Of a stretch of 55,891 nucleotides of DNA, positions 7,224 through 16,555 are shown piece by piece. Position numbers and translations under genes: made by a program. This DNA comes from a virus, in the IMG/VR virus record IMGVR_UViG_3300044821_000052, positions 1-55,891 of that record, one strand, 5' to 3'. Below the pieces are notes generated by a model. It did not search any database. It was not told where the DNA came from and saw nothing but the letters and a program-made list of their open reading frames with translations. Each line of letters begins with the position of its first letter. The stretch's first letter is position 1.

Positions 7224-10200
7224 TTGACTGACATTGATACCGCGTCAGTACTCATCGTACCCGATCTTAGTAAGTTTGATTCGGAGACGCGTGAAGGTGT
7301 CACCAGTGGCCTTGCTGACATTGAACCAGCGGTCCGCGAGATGGTGGATGCAATTGAACGTGCATTCGCTGATCTCGCGGACCAGATTCATACTGACCTA
7401 CAAGACATCAAGATAACGATTCAGACTGATCTTGTTGATGGTGTTGAAGCGGCCATCTCAAGCATGGCTGAAGATGTTGACAAAAACTTCGCAGATATGG
7501 CAATGACAGCAGATACGACATTTGCTGAGATCGCGGTATCAGCGGCAGATACAGCTGCAAGTAGTAGCGCAGCACTGGTACTTGGTGCTGACGATGCAGG
7601 CAAATCATATGAGGCACTTGCTGTTAAGGCAAAGACATCACTTGACTCAATTGGTACTAGTGCCAAAACTGCAGGTGAAAAGACTAGTACTGGTATCTCC
7701 AGTTTCCTTGGAAGCGCTGCACTCCTGGGTGGCGTTATGGCTGTTGGAACTGGGCTAGCGTCTATCACGAAGTCTGGTCTTACTAGTGCAGCTAATATCG
7801 AGCAGCTTAAGATTTCGTTTGACCAGTTAACAGGTAGTGTGCAAGCTGGTGATAAGCAGTATCAAGACTTGGTCAACTTTGCTGCTGTAACACCATTCCA
7901 AATGCAGGATATCTCAGCTACTGCCCAGCGGTTCGATGCATTCTCTAAAACTGTAGGCATGACACAAAGTGACTTAATTCCATTCCTTACCACGATGGGT
8001 AACGTGGTATCTGTTACAGGTGGTGGTGCTGAACAATTCAACCAGGTGTCACATGCCATGGGTGAGATGGCATCACGTGGCAAACTGACATTGATGAATC
8101 TTAATGAAATGTCAGGTGCCATGCCTGGCTTCAATGGTGCACTTGCCATTGCGAATGTCACAGGTAAGACTGAAGCAGATGTCCTAAAGGAAATTTCTAA
8201 GGGGCAAATCAGTGCCAAGGATGGCATGGCTGATTTGCTTAAGGGAATGCAACAGTTCCCTGGTGCCGCTGGTGCAATGCAGAAGCAGAGTGAGACACTT
8301 AAGGGTGTCTTCTCAACATTCAAGGACGTTGTCGCTCAGAACCTTACTGGCGCATTCGCGACAAGTATTCCAGAAATTAAGAATGCCCTAGTGCAAATCA
8401 CACCAATCATTGGTGATGCACTTGCAAAAATCGGTCCGCAGATTGGTAACATTCTTTCATCACTGATGCAGTTCGCTGGGCCATTAGTGTCAGCACTATC
8501 GTCCATTTTGACCCCGCTACTGGGTGCACTCGCCACAGGCCTTGGGCCTATTGGTGCGGTACTCCAACCCCTAGGTGTGGCACTTGGCCAGGTTGCAACA
8601 GCTATTGCACCAGTTCTAACAATGGCCGGGCAGCTTGTTGGCGCACTAGGCACTGAACTAACACCAATCATTGCATCATTGGCACCGGCACTTTCAGGGC
8701 TAATGACTGGTCTTCAACCAATCGTGACTGCGATGCTTCCCTCGTTTAGTCTCATGGGGTCGACGCTTGGCACAGTGCTACTGCCAGTTATGCAGGCACT
8801 GGGCAAGATTTTTGCGGTGCTTGGGCCGCCAATTGGGCAACTTGTTTCATTACTGGGACAAGCATTGTCACCGATTCTTGGCGCGCTCGGTCCAATTGTC
8901 GAACAACTACTTAATGCACTTTCACCACTGTGGCCAGTTATCGCACAATTAATTGCGCCAGTTGGGCAGTTACTTGTCGCATTCATGCCATTGATTGACA
9001 TTGTTGCACAACTGCTTGTTCTTGCGGTAGACATTGCAGCGCCATTCATCAAGCTAGCTGCGGTCTTAATCAAGCTACTTACATCTAAGGCAATTGCACC
9101 ATTGCTGAAGATGATTGCTGATGCCCTGGGTTGGGTACTCAAGTGGCTTCAACCAGTTGCTGGTTGGCTTGAAAAGGTCGATGTCTGGTTCAACAAGTTG
9201 AATTGGGGAAAGATTGCTTCAGCAATTGGTCATGCGTTACTTGATGCATGGAAGGCAGTATCAGGATTCTTCAGTAAGTTACCTGGTGAAATATGGGGAT
9301 GGCTTACGTCTGTTGGTGACACTATTGGGAAATTTTTCTCAGCACTTCCTGGTAAGATCTGGGGTTGGCTTGTAGGTATCGGTGATGCTATTGGCAAATT
9401 CTTTGCATCACTTCCAGGATTGTTATGGAAGGGATTGCAGGCCATTCCTGGATTGATTGCTACAGCGGTTCAAAGCTGGTTCCATACATTCTTCTTTGGC
9501 ATCGGGTATATGATTGGCGGAATCTACCTAGCGTTCACAAAGTTGCCAGTAATGATCTGGCATGTCATTACTGATTTGTGGACAACTGCATGGAATCTAT
9601 GGGTCGCTGGTGCAACTGCAATATATAACTTCACGATGTCAATTCCAAGTCGCATTAGTGCGATATGGACATTCTTGAAGACTGCTATCATTGGCATCAT
9701 TCTTGACTTGTGGCATGGTGCAATTAACTGGTGGAATCAGTTCAAGTCCGACATTGAGAAGATTTTTGACGACGCCAAGAATGACGTCATTAACACAGCT
9801 AAAGATTTGTACAATGGCGTGCTATGGGTCTTCACTGTATTGCCCGGCAAAGTGCGAGACTACGTCGTTAAATTGTGGGATGATGCAAAGACGTTATTCC
9901 ACGATGGCGTACGTGATGTAACAAACTTCATGAATAACCTGCCATCCAATGCCTCAAAGGCAATGAGTGACATGTGGTCCGCGATTAAGAGCGCACTTGG
10001 TGATGTCGGGAGCTGGTTTGAAGACATCGGTAAGAACATGCTTAAGGGCCTTATCAATGGTGTTAAGGCTGGACTTAATGATGCTATTGGCGCTGTGAAA
10101 AGCGCTATGAATGACATTGTTAAGGGTGCTAAGTCCGCACTAGGTCAACACTCACCATCAAAAGTCTTTGCTGAAATAGGTAAGATGACTGTTGCTGGAT

Positions 10201-10454
10201 ATGTGCAAGGTGTTAATGACACCAGTGCGCAAGCTAGTACTGCGGTCACTAACATGGTCACACCAAACATCACAGCAGGTGGAATTATTGGTGCTGCTGC
10301 GGCGGCGCTATTCGGCCCAGGATCCATCAATATTTCATTTGCTGGTGTAGTACCAACTAATGGTCAAGCGATGACTGTAGGCCAGCAGGTTGGGCAAGGC
10401 ATTGCTACTGCGCTACAACAACGTGGTGTCACTGACCGGCCCAAGAGTTTGTAG
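7224..10454 (+). CDS. Tape measure protein
   Basis: 1076 residues from a TTG start two bases after the chaperone stop. It has the standard tape-measure build: N-terminal coiled-coil and TSV-like segment, a central long hydrophobic region with many repeated Pro/Gly-Leu helices (about 390-620), Trp-rich repeats GEIWGWLTSVGD and GKIWGWLVGIGD (about 685-735), and the C-terminal ALGQHSPSKVFAEIGK signature. The family sets tail length and helps DNA entry. At about 0.15 nm per residue a tail near 160 nm is expected. The hydrophobic middle may insert into the host membrane. Confidence 0.95.
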   Translation: MTDIDTASVLIVPDLSKFDSETREGVTSGLADIEPAVREMVDAIERAFADLADQIHTDLQDIKITIQTDLVDGVEAAISSMAEDVDKNFADMAMTADTTFAEIAVSAADTAASSSAALVLGADDAGKSYEALAVKAKTSLDSIGTSAKTAGEKTSTGISSFLGSAALLGGVMAVGTGLASITKSGLTSAANIEQLKISFDQLTGSVQAGDKQYQDLVNFAAVTPFQMQDISATAQRFDAFSKTVGMTQSDLIPFLTTMGNVVSVTGGGAEQFNQVSHAMGEMASRGKLTLMNLNEMSGAMPGFNGALAIANVTGKTEADVLKEISKGQISAKDGMADLLKGMQQFPGAAGAMQKQSETLKGVFSTFKDVVAQNLTGAFATSIPEIKNALVQITPIIGDALAKIGPQIGNILSSLMQFAGPLVSALSSILTPLLGALATGLGPIGAVLQPLGVALGQVATAIAPVLTMAGQLVGALGTELTPIIASLAPALSGLMTGLQPIVTAMLPSFSLMGSTLGTVLLPVMQALGKIFAVLGPPIGQLVSLLGQALSPILGALGPIVEQLLNALSPLWPVIAQLIAPVGQLLVAFMPLIDIVAQLLVLAVDIAAPFIKLAAVLIKLLTSKAIAPLLKMIADALGWVLKWLQPVAGWLEKVDVWFNKLNWGKIASAIGHALLDAWKAVSGFFSKLPGEIWGWLTSVGDTIGKFFSALPGKIWGWLVGIGDAIGKFFASLPGLLWKGLQAIPGLIATAVQSWFHTFFFGIGYMIGGIYLAFTKLPVMIWHVITDLWTTAWNLWVAGATAIYNFTMSIPSRISAIWTFLKTAIIGIILDLWHGAINWWNQFKSDIEKIFDDAKNDVINTAKDLYNGVLWVFTVLPGKVRDYVVKLWDDAKTLFHDGVRDVTNFMNNLPSNASKAMSDMWSAIKSALGDVGSWFEDIGKNMLKGLINGVKAGLNDAIGAVKSAMNDIVKGAKSALGQHSPSKVFAEIGKMTVAGYVQGVNDTSAQASTAVTNMVTPNITAGGIIGAAAAALFGPGSINISFAGVVPTNGQAMTVGQQVGQGIATALQQRGVTDRPKSL

Positions 10455-10462
10455 GAGATCAT

Positions 10463-11956
10463 ATGTCATTTCTTACCGCAACTCTTGACACTGCGCATGG
10501 CGGTGTGCAGATCATTTGTGACACGAGAGAAGGCATTGACGGCTTTAGCCGCACAGTTAGCAACGGCTGGGGCAACGCTGATGACGGGCAACCATACACA
10601 ATATCAGGCGGTTCTTCATCTAACTATAGTGTCGCGCCAGGTGTTGGCTCAATCGTAATGAGTAGTGTCAATGTCAGTCGTGAAGTAAGTGTCATTAGTG
10701 ACCATTTGAACGACTTTGATATGAAGATCACTACTGGCATTTCAGCAGTTGCGACCGGTGCACCCATTAGTGTTGGGCTGCAAACACGTAAGGTAGATAC
10801 CAGTAATTACTACCTAACAGAACTCGTGTTCAACACAGACGCAACATTACTATTGCGATTCAGTCGTATGGTAGGTGGTGTACTTACCACTGGATTCGCA
10901 TCTATCTTGGTGCCTAATCTTGCAACGACTGCTGCTGGTAACGCCACATACAATGGGTCAAGTGCCATCACTGTACGTACCCAGGTAATTGGCACGAAAC
11001 TTCGTGCAAAGGTTTGGGACAGTAGTGTCAATGAACCTACATCATGGCTGCTACAGGCCACTGACACTAATATAGCTGGGTTAGCTGGCATCGGACTGCG
11101 GGTTATTGCTAACACAGGAAATACTAACTCCAGTCCTACTGCGTACTTTGTGAACTTACTAATTCCATGTGATGCTGGCGTATCACTCTTTCGTATAACA
11201 CCCGATGGAACTACTACGCCAGTACGTGGTAATCCAGTCATATCATCGAATAATCAAGCATTATTCTTTGATGATGAAGCACCACTTAACACAAATGTGT
11301 ACTATGGAATGAACACAAACATTGGTACTGCATCGTCCAACACCGTGGTCATCACCGGTGGAAGTTACGACATTGGCTGGTTAAAGGATCCGACGACACC
11401 ATCACTTGATGTGCCTATCGTATTCCAGAATGAGCCAAAATCGGATTGCGCGTACCCAGTTGGTGTGACGCTGACCAATATCGAATCTGAGACGTTTGCT
11501 ACTGCCAATGGCATGTTTGAGATTGTTAATGCAGCAAATCCTGCTATCGTGTCAATGTTGCGTAAGTCTCTTAGTGCAACGATCCATCTAGTCACGCAAT
11601 CATTGGCTGATGCTGCAGCCCTTGAGGCATTGCTGGGTACAGGTCGTGTGCTGCTGCTACAACTGCCCAGTGAGTACGGCTGGAGCTCACAGACGTATAG
11701 CTCGACATACATCAATGTGCTTGATGTTGCACGCAATCGTATGCCGAGTCAAGATAAGCGGCACCCACAGCGTGAGTATGTCTTTACGGTGCGTGTCACA
11801 AATGTACCTGCATCAACGATTAACCTCACTGGTGCGAATGGTATTGGACTGGGCCGCTGCACCTATGGAACTATGCAAGCAACTGGTTTGACGTATGGTG
11901 CATTGAATGCCACAAACTACCAGTACATGGAAATTGCACAAGGACTGGGATACTAA
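10463..11956 (+). CDS. Distal tail / minor tail protein
   Basis: 497 residues from ATG 10463 (AGGAGATCAT before it), the first gene after the tape measure. The N-terminal ~230 residues look like a concanavalin/laminin-G-type beta sandwich (SRTVSNGWGNADDG, FLIRFSR-like strands). The C-terminal half contains FQNEPKSDCAYPVG and LLLQLPSEYGWSSQTY and REYVFTVRVTNVPAS, typical of Dit-like minor tail proteins. It likely forms the tail-tip hub and may bind surface sugars. The stop overlaps the next ATG (TAATG), marking a tightly coupled tail operon. Confidence 0.7.
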   Translation: MSFLTATLDTAHGGVQIICDTREGIDGFSRTVSNGWGNADDGQPYTISGGSSSNYSVAPGVGSIVMSSVNVSREVSVISDHLNDFDMKITTGISAVATGAPISVGLQTRKVDTSNYYLTELVFNTDATLLLRFSRMVGGVLTTGFASILVPNLATTAAGNATYNGSSAITVRTQVIGTKLRAKVWDSSVNEPTSWLLQATDTNIAGLAGIGLRVIANTGNTNSSPTAYFVNLLIPCDAGVSLFRITPDGTTTPVRGNPVISSNNQALFFDDEAPLNTNVYYGMNTNIGTASSNTVVITGGSYDIGWLKDPTTPSLDVPIVFQNEPKSDCAYPVGVTLTNIESETFATANGMFEIVNAANPAIVSMLRKSLSATIHLVTQSLADAAALEALLGTGRVLLLQLPSEYGWSSQTYSSTYINVLDVARNRMPSQDKRHPQREYVFTVRVTNVPASTINLTGANGIGLGRCTYGTMQATGLTYGALNATNYQYMEIAQGLGY

Positions 11957-13053
11957 TGGCATGGACAATTGATGCTGTGACATCTACGCTACTGGGTAAT
12001 GGTGTAGTCGTCAAGCCAATCATTACTGTCATTACACCGACACAGTCAGTTATCATATCCGTTGAAGACTCACAGTCTCAAGTGACGTACGACATTGGTA
12101 GCGCGCAAGTTCGGCAAGCAACACTCACTGTTGACAAGTCAATCATCGACGCTGGGCTGCTCAACCCGCTAACTGATCGTGTGTATATTCGTTGGCATGT
12201 AGAAGGCGGATACGACATCCCGCTCTTCACGGGACGAGTCACCAGCGTGCAAGATGTTGCGACAGGTGTTGTTACTGTTACATGCATGGACTACATGGAC
12301 GATGTGAATGCAGACCAGTTCCCAACGCCATGGACTGCCCGTGGGCCGTATGTGCGTGATGAAGTCACAAACATGATTAAGAATGTAGATGTCACATTTG
12401 GTGTTGACATGACTCAGCTGGGTGCTGCTGCGCTGATTCCTGTACTCCAACAGACATGGGAAGATGATCGTGTTGGTGCTATTAGTCAGCTAATGCAAGG
12501 TATTAATGGACTTATCCAGTCTGACCGTGTTGGCGGATTCGTTGGGTTCATCAATCCGTTCTATACTGCATCACCACCAAATGTTGCGACATTCATTGAC
12601 GGACAAAACGGCGCCATCATCACGATGCAGCACACTAGGTCACGCACTGATATCTATAACTCCATCACAGTCATCGTTGAGCGATCTGACGGAAGTGCAC
12701 CTATCAGTGTCACAGCATATGATAACGACCCATCGTCACGGACGTTCTATGGCGGACCATTTGGAAAGCGTAATAAGAATGTCAAGCTTCAGACGCCTGT
12801 CGCAACAGATCAGGCGCAACTCATGGCAGTGCGTATCCTACGGCAATCCCTAGCACTTACTGAAACCTGGCAATGGTCAGTTCCATGCAACCCACTATTG
12901 GACCCCGGTGATGTGGTTACCGTATGGTACAAGAATGTCATTGCACCAATCATGATTGAGTCAATTACGTTTCCACTTGCTGCGATCACTGCAACTAGCA
13001 TGACAGGTCGTCGGTTACAACTGCTTGACCCTTCACTCGTTGGTATTGTGTAG
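11956..13053 (+). CDS. Tail tip hub protein (gp27/gpD-like)
   Basis: 365 residues. The N-terminus (DIGSAQVRQATLTVDKSII, then VYIRWHVEGGYDIPLFTGRV) and the C-terminus (NPLLDPGDVVTVWYKN, then a strand pair ending TGRRLQL) match the phage late-control/gpD and Tal-like hub fold made of two beta barrels. It would sit at the distal tail end next to the Dit-like protein. No peptidase or lytic motif is visible, so it is a structural hub rather than a tail lysin. Confidence 0.65.
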   Translation: MAWTIDAVTSTLLGNGVVVKPIITVITPTQSVIISVEDSQSQVTYDIGSAQVRQATLTVDKSIIDAGLLNPLTDRVYIRWHVEGGYDIPLFTGRVTSVQDVATGVVTVTCMDYMDDVNADQFPTPWTARGPYVRDEVTNMIKNVDVTFGVDMTQLGAAALIPVLQQTWEDDRVGAISQLMQGINGLIQSDRVGGFVGFINPFYTASPPNVATFIDGQNGAIITMQHTRSRTDIYNSITVIVERSDGSAPISVTAYDNDPSSRTFYGGPFGKRNKNVKLQTPVATDQAQLMAVRILRQSLALTETWQWSVPCNPLLDPGDVVTVWYKNVIAPIMIESITFPLAAITATSMTGRRLQLLDPSLVGIV

Positions 13054-13064
13054 AAAGAGATCTG

Positions 13065-13316
13065 ATGCAGCCGCTGTCACAGCCCAGTATTCCACGTAAG
13101 CTCCAGAGTGTGCAGGACCAGGTCACTGCGTTGGCTGTGCGCATTGGAGTCATCTCTGCATTCAATACGACATCTGGTGGATGGACTGTCACTATTGGTG
13201 GCGTGGATACATTATTCACACCTGCATGCCTCAGTAGTTACACACCAACACTGGGTGATACGGTAGTTATTTTGAAGTATGATACCCAGTGGATCGTGCT
13301 GGGTGCTATTTCGTAG
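13065..13316 (+). CDS. Small OB-fold-like tail tip protein
   Basis: 83 residues with a short helix then a small beta barrel (WTVTIGGVDTLFTPACL, then TLGDTVVILKYDTQWIVLGAI). Many phages place such an OB-fold spike or stopper protein directly after the hub gene. There is an AGAAAGAGA purine tract before the ATG. Function as a tail-tip accessory is inferred from context and pattern. Confidence 0.55.
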   Translation: MQPLSQPSIPRKLQSVQDQVTALAVRIGVISAFNTTSGGWTVTIGGVDTLFTPACLSSYTPTLGDTVVILKYDTQWIVLGAIS

Positions 13317-13328
13317 ATCGGAGTATTT

Positions 13329-14051
13329 ATGACCACCTATAGCACTGACCAGCAATTGGTCCTACCTGTCAATACTGATGGCAATGATGTTGTCACGCAT
13401 ATTGGTCTCTTGGTAGAGGGATTTAGCAATGATGGTGTTGAGTCTCGTCTAGTCAAGCGGTACCTATCCAGTACTGATAGGACTGCACGAAACCCTACAC
13501 CCAACCAAGGTGAACTATCGTATCTTGACAATGTCAAAGAACTTGACTCATACGATGGTACTAACTGGCAGTACGTGTGGAGTTTGGCTGCACCACGTGG
13601 AATCATTGTTACACCGAATCAGACGCTGCTGGCAAGTCCAGGAACGTCCTCCACAACGGAAACCAAGGACACCTCACTGGGTGATTATACTTTCACTGCT
13701 GTAGCAGGACGACGGTATCGCGTCACGCTATCAAGTGCCATCATGTCCGGCACCGTAGCTGGTGACTGGTTCGCCATTCGTATTCGTGACGGTGGAGCCT
13801 CGTCGCCTACCAGTGCATCAACGTTCATCGGTGGAATGACCTTCCACCCTAAGGTGAGTAACACGACTGCAAGTCGTGAAAATGGCACCATGTCCTGCAC
13901 GATTAACACATTGAGCGCAGGTACACATACGCTTGGTGTGTTCATGCAGCGCACCGGAGGCACGGGTACGATGCAGTTGGACTCACCTAACTCTGATGGT
14001 GTCGGGTCGGGTTACCGCGAGCTCTACGTGGAGGACATCGGTAACGTGTGA
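13329..14051 (+). CDS. Minor tail / candidate receptor-binding protein
   Basis: 240 residues. The N-terminal 90 residues resemble phage fibre stems that open with a collar-like segment (DRTARNPTPNQGELSYL, then YDGTNWQYVW). The C-terminal part is a jelly-roll-like sandwich (YTFTAVAGRRYRVTLS, HTLGVFMQRTGGTGTMQL). It is the last structural gene before the glycosyltransferases, the normal place for a receptor-binding protein. No enzymatic motif is visible. Receptor binding is inferred from gene order. Confidence 0.55.
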   Translation: MTTYSTDQQLVLPVNTDGNDVVTHIGLLVEGFSNDGVESRLVKRYLSSTDRTARNPTPNQGELSYLDNVKELDSYDGTNWQYVWSLAAPRGIIVTPNQTLLASPGTSSTTETKDTSLGDYTFTAVAGRRYRVTLSSAIMSGTVAGDWFAIRIRDGGASSPTSASTFIGGMTFHPKVSNTTASRENGTMSCTINTLSAGTHTLGVFMQRTGGTGTMQLDSPNSDGVGSGYRELYVEDIGNV

Positions 14052-14072
14052 TGTTGCGTGGGATATGCGGAG

Positions 14073-14084
14073 TATAATATACTA
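14073..14084 (+). promoter_or_regulatory. -10 box for leaderless glycosyltransferase transcript
   Basis: TATAAT at 14073-14078 lies five bases before the ATG at 14084, so transcription should begin at or next to the start codon. There is no Shine-Dalgarno. The same arrangement occurs at 45196-45208 and 47272-47284. Leaderless messages are common in actinobacteria. No good -35 is visible. Confidence 0.55.
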
Positions 14085-14770
14085 TGCACAACTATGCAGT
14101 CATCCCCACGTACAATCGGCCACGAGAACTATCTCGCTTAGTATCTCAACTGTCAGAAATTGACGTTGCATGCATCATCATTGACAATGGGTCAAACCCA
14201 CCGGCGATTGATCAACTCGATAACGCACACACGGTATTGAGTCTCAGTGTTAAGACGAAGCCGCCTAGGCTGTATTACATGTGGAATCTCGGACTTACCA
14301 TTGCTGAAGATGATGCTATTGGTCATGGTGAGACTGAGTGGAACGTGGCCATTCTGAACGATGATGCCATCATTCCCGCTGGGTGGTGGGACATCGTTGA
14401 AGAAAATTTGCGTGGGCAACACGGACCGTATGGAAGTGTGGAGCCATGGGTGGCGAGTACACATCAATGTAATCCCATTGATGAACGCATCATTCATACC
14501 AAGCCGAACACGAACGTATTCAATCGCATGTGCCCTTGGGCATTCATGATGCGCGGCGAGACTGGGCTGCTTGCTGACCCAACGTTCAAGTGGTGGTGGG
14601 GTGATACTGATTTTGAGTGGCAGGCATCTTGTGAAGGTGGTGTCGTCATCGCCCCTGGGCCTGTCGTCATCAATGAATTTGCGAACCAGTCAACACAGGG
14701 TGAATTAGCCGTGCAAGCAGGTCTTGACCGTGAGGCATTTGCTCGTAAGTGGGGGAAGTGTCCCTGGTGA
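14084..14770 (+). CDS. Glycosyltransferase family 2-like
   Basis: 228 residues of a GT-A-type glycosyltransferase. It starts YAVIPTYNRP, has IIIDNGSNPP and a DxD-like NDDAIIPAGWW motif near residue 97, and a later WWWGDTDFEWQ acceptor-side segment. Such enzymes move a sugar from a nucleotide-sugar donor. It opens a run of five transferase genes directly after the tail fibre gene and seems to have its own leaderless promoter. Likely acceptors are virion proteins, host wall glycans or modified DNA bases; sequence cannot decide which. Confidence 0.75.
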   Translation: MHNYAVIPTYNRPRELSRLVSQLSEIDVACIIIDNGSNPPAIDQLDNAHTVLSLSVKTKPPRLYYMWNLGLTIAEDDAIGHGETEWNVAILNDDAIIPAGWWDIVEENLRGQHGPYGSVEPWVASTHQCNPIDERIIHTKPNTNVFNRMCPWAFMMRGETGLLADPTFKWWWGDTDFEWQASCEGGVVIAPGPVVINEFANQSTQGELAVQAGLDREAFARKWGKCPW

Positions 14771-15396
14771 GTGTCGTGTATGGATGCGTAACGAACTCAC
14801 TTGATCGTGTCAAGCAGTACGTGTTGCCACGGATTGGTGATCGTGAACTCATCTTGATGTGGAACCAGACGTCGATAAGCAAGGCATACAACGACATCGC
14901 TAAAATGATCGTTCATCGTCATGATGTCAAGATGCTCGTGTTGCTCCATGATGACCTCGAGTTGACCGACCCAGATGCTGAGCAGAAGTTCCTTGAAGTG
15001 TTTGATGATCGTCGAGACGTTGGTGCAGTTGGCGTGGCTGGGGCCAACAATGTTAAGAGCATCGCATGGTGGGGCGCCGAGACAGTCGGGCACCAGCAAG
15101 TCGACACTGGACTATTGACGTTCACAAGACGTGGGCCCTTATCCGTGGAGTACCTTGAAGGCAGCGTCATGGCTTTTAGTCCTGATGTGTTCCGACAGGG
15201 CTTGTGGTTTGATGAAGACTACACCGGATTCCATGGGTATGACGACATCGGAGTATCGCTGCGTCGTGCAGATTGGGACGTCGTTGTCGCAGACATCGAC
15301 ACGCACCACCATACATCATTAGGATTTAAGTCACCTGAAAGCGCAGAGTCATGGCGTACTGCTGACAGAATCTTTCGTAGGAAGTATGGACTTTAA
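14767..15396 (+). CDS. Glycosyltransferase-like protein
   Basis: 209 residues from GTG 14767, which overlaps the preceding TGA by GTGA and lies eight bases after GGGGAAG. An in-frame GTG at 14749 is possible but less likely. GT-A signs are ISKAYNDIA, LVLLHDDLELTDPDAE (HDD as the DxD), GAVGVAGA and WFDEDYTGFHGYDDIGVSLR with a late HHH metal-site-like cluster. It resembles a group of phage and capsular polysaccharide transferases. It is coupled to the next gene (TAATG). Confidence 0.7.
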   Translation: MSVVYGCVTNSLDRVKQYVLPRIGDRELILMWNQTSISKAYNDIAKMIVHRHDVKMLVLLHDDLELTDPDAEQKFLEVFDDRRDVGAVGVAGANNVKSIAWWGAETVGHQQVDTGLLTFTRRGPLSVEYLEGSVMAFSPDVFRQGLWFDEDYTGFHGYDDIGVSLRRADWDVVVADIDTHHHTSLGFKSPESAESWRTADRIFRRKYGL

Positions 15397-15959
15397 TGAG
15401 ATCTGACATCACAGTGGTGATTCCCACCATTCCTCCACGGCAGGACATGCTCGCTCGAGCGGTAGCGTCAGCCGTCAACCAGACACTGACACCAGACGCC
15501 CTCAGTGTGGCCGTGGACACCGAACATGGCGGGGCAGCAGTAGTACGCCAACGTGCACTTCGGACCGTAGACACGGTCTGGGTCGCATTCTTAGATGATG
15601 ATGATTGGTTCTTTCCGCAGCATCTTCGGACACTTATGTCTATTGCACGCGATGCCGATGCCGATTACGCTTACTCGTGGTTTGACGGCAACGATCCATT
15701 CCCTCAGCATCGTGGCAGGCAGATGGATCCTGCCAATCCTCACCACACGACGATGACGATCCTCGTGAAGACTGAGCTAGCGAAGATAGTAGGATTTGCC
15801 AACCATCCAGACGCAAATGTCGTGTGGACTGGTGAGGATTGGTTGTTCACACAGAAGTGTATCGAGGCTGGTGCTAAGTTCATCGGCACAGACCAGGTCA
15901 CGTGGTTTTACAACGTCCATAGCGGGAACACGAGTGGGTTAGGATCACGATGGTTATGA
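15396..15959 (+). CDS. Glycosyltransferase family 2, copy A
   Basis: 187 residues of a compact GT2 enzyme: ITVVIPTIPPRQDMLARAV at the start, VAVDTEHGGAAVVRQRAL, then the metal-binding AFLDDDDWFFPQHL near 65-78 and a C-terminal GEDWLFTQKCIEAGAKF. It shares its whole domain order with the next gene, so the two are tandem duplicates that have diverged. The stop overlaps the next gene. Acceptor unknown. Confidence 0.8.
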   Translation: MRSDITVVIPTIPPRQDMLARAVASAVNQTLTPDALSVAVDTEHGGAAVVRQRALRTVDTVWVAFLDDDDWFFPQHLRTLMSIARDADADYAYSWFDGNDPFPQHRGRQMDPANPHHTTMTILVKTELAKIVGFANHPDANVVWTGEDWLFTQKCIEAGAKFIGTDQVTWFYNVHSGNTSGLGSRWL

Positions 15960-16555
15960 CGGGCATCAGTGTTGTTATCCCAGTGCACCCAGCGCGCCTC
16001 TACAATGGCATGCTAACACGCGCAATCATGAGTTCACTTTACGAGCAGACATTGAAGCCAGACACTCTGCACATAGAGTTGGACACATCACGTGAAGGAT
16101 CCGCGGTAACACGTACTCGCGGACTGATGCATGTCTCCACAGAGTGGACTGCATTCCTCGATTCTGATGATGAATTCATGTCACATCATCTCAGCACACT
16201 CGTTGACAACACGAGTGATGATGTCGATGTCATCTACACTGGGTGCGAAGTTCGTGACCCCAATGGGAACTCAGTACCATTGATTGATGAGTGGGGACGA
16301 TTCGGCAAGGAGTTCGATCCTAAGCTGCTTAACGAGATGTCGTATCTGCCAGTCACATCACTTGTGCGCACAAACCTGGCACAAGAGGTCGGAGGCTTTG
16401 CATTCGAGGATGGGTCACCTTATGATGACTGGACCTTCTACAAGCGTATGCTATTCTCAGGTGCGAAGTTCATACACGTTCCCGAGGTGACATGGGTGTG
16501 GAACCATCACGGGCTCAACACATCAGGCAGTCCGTTAAAGGGTGATGCACGATGA
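15950..16555 (+). CDS. Glycosyltransferase family 2, copy B
   Basis: 201 residues, paralogous to the preceding gene: ISVVIPVHPARLYNGMLTRA, IELDTSREGSAVTRTRGL, the DxD motif in AFLDSDDEFMSHHL and a YDDWTFYKRMLFSGAKF acceptor-side segment. The start at 15950 has AGGA five bases upstream; 15956 (ATGA overlap) is the alternative. Compared with copy A it is longer around residues 90-130. Different donor or acceptor choice after duplication is a reasonable inference. Confidence 0.8.
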   Translation: MVMTGISVVIPVHPARLYNGMLTRAIMSSLYEQTLKPDTLHIELDTSREGSAVTRTRGLMHVSTEWTAFLDSDDEFMSHHLSTLVDNTSDDVDVIYTGCEVRDPNGNSVPLIDEWGRFGKEFDPKLLNEMSYLPVTSLVRTNLAQEVGGFAFEDGSPYDDWTFYKRMLFSGAKFIHVPEVTWVWNHHGLNTSGSPLKGDAR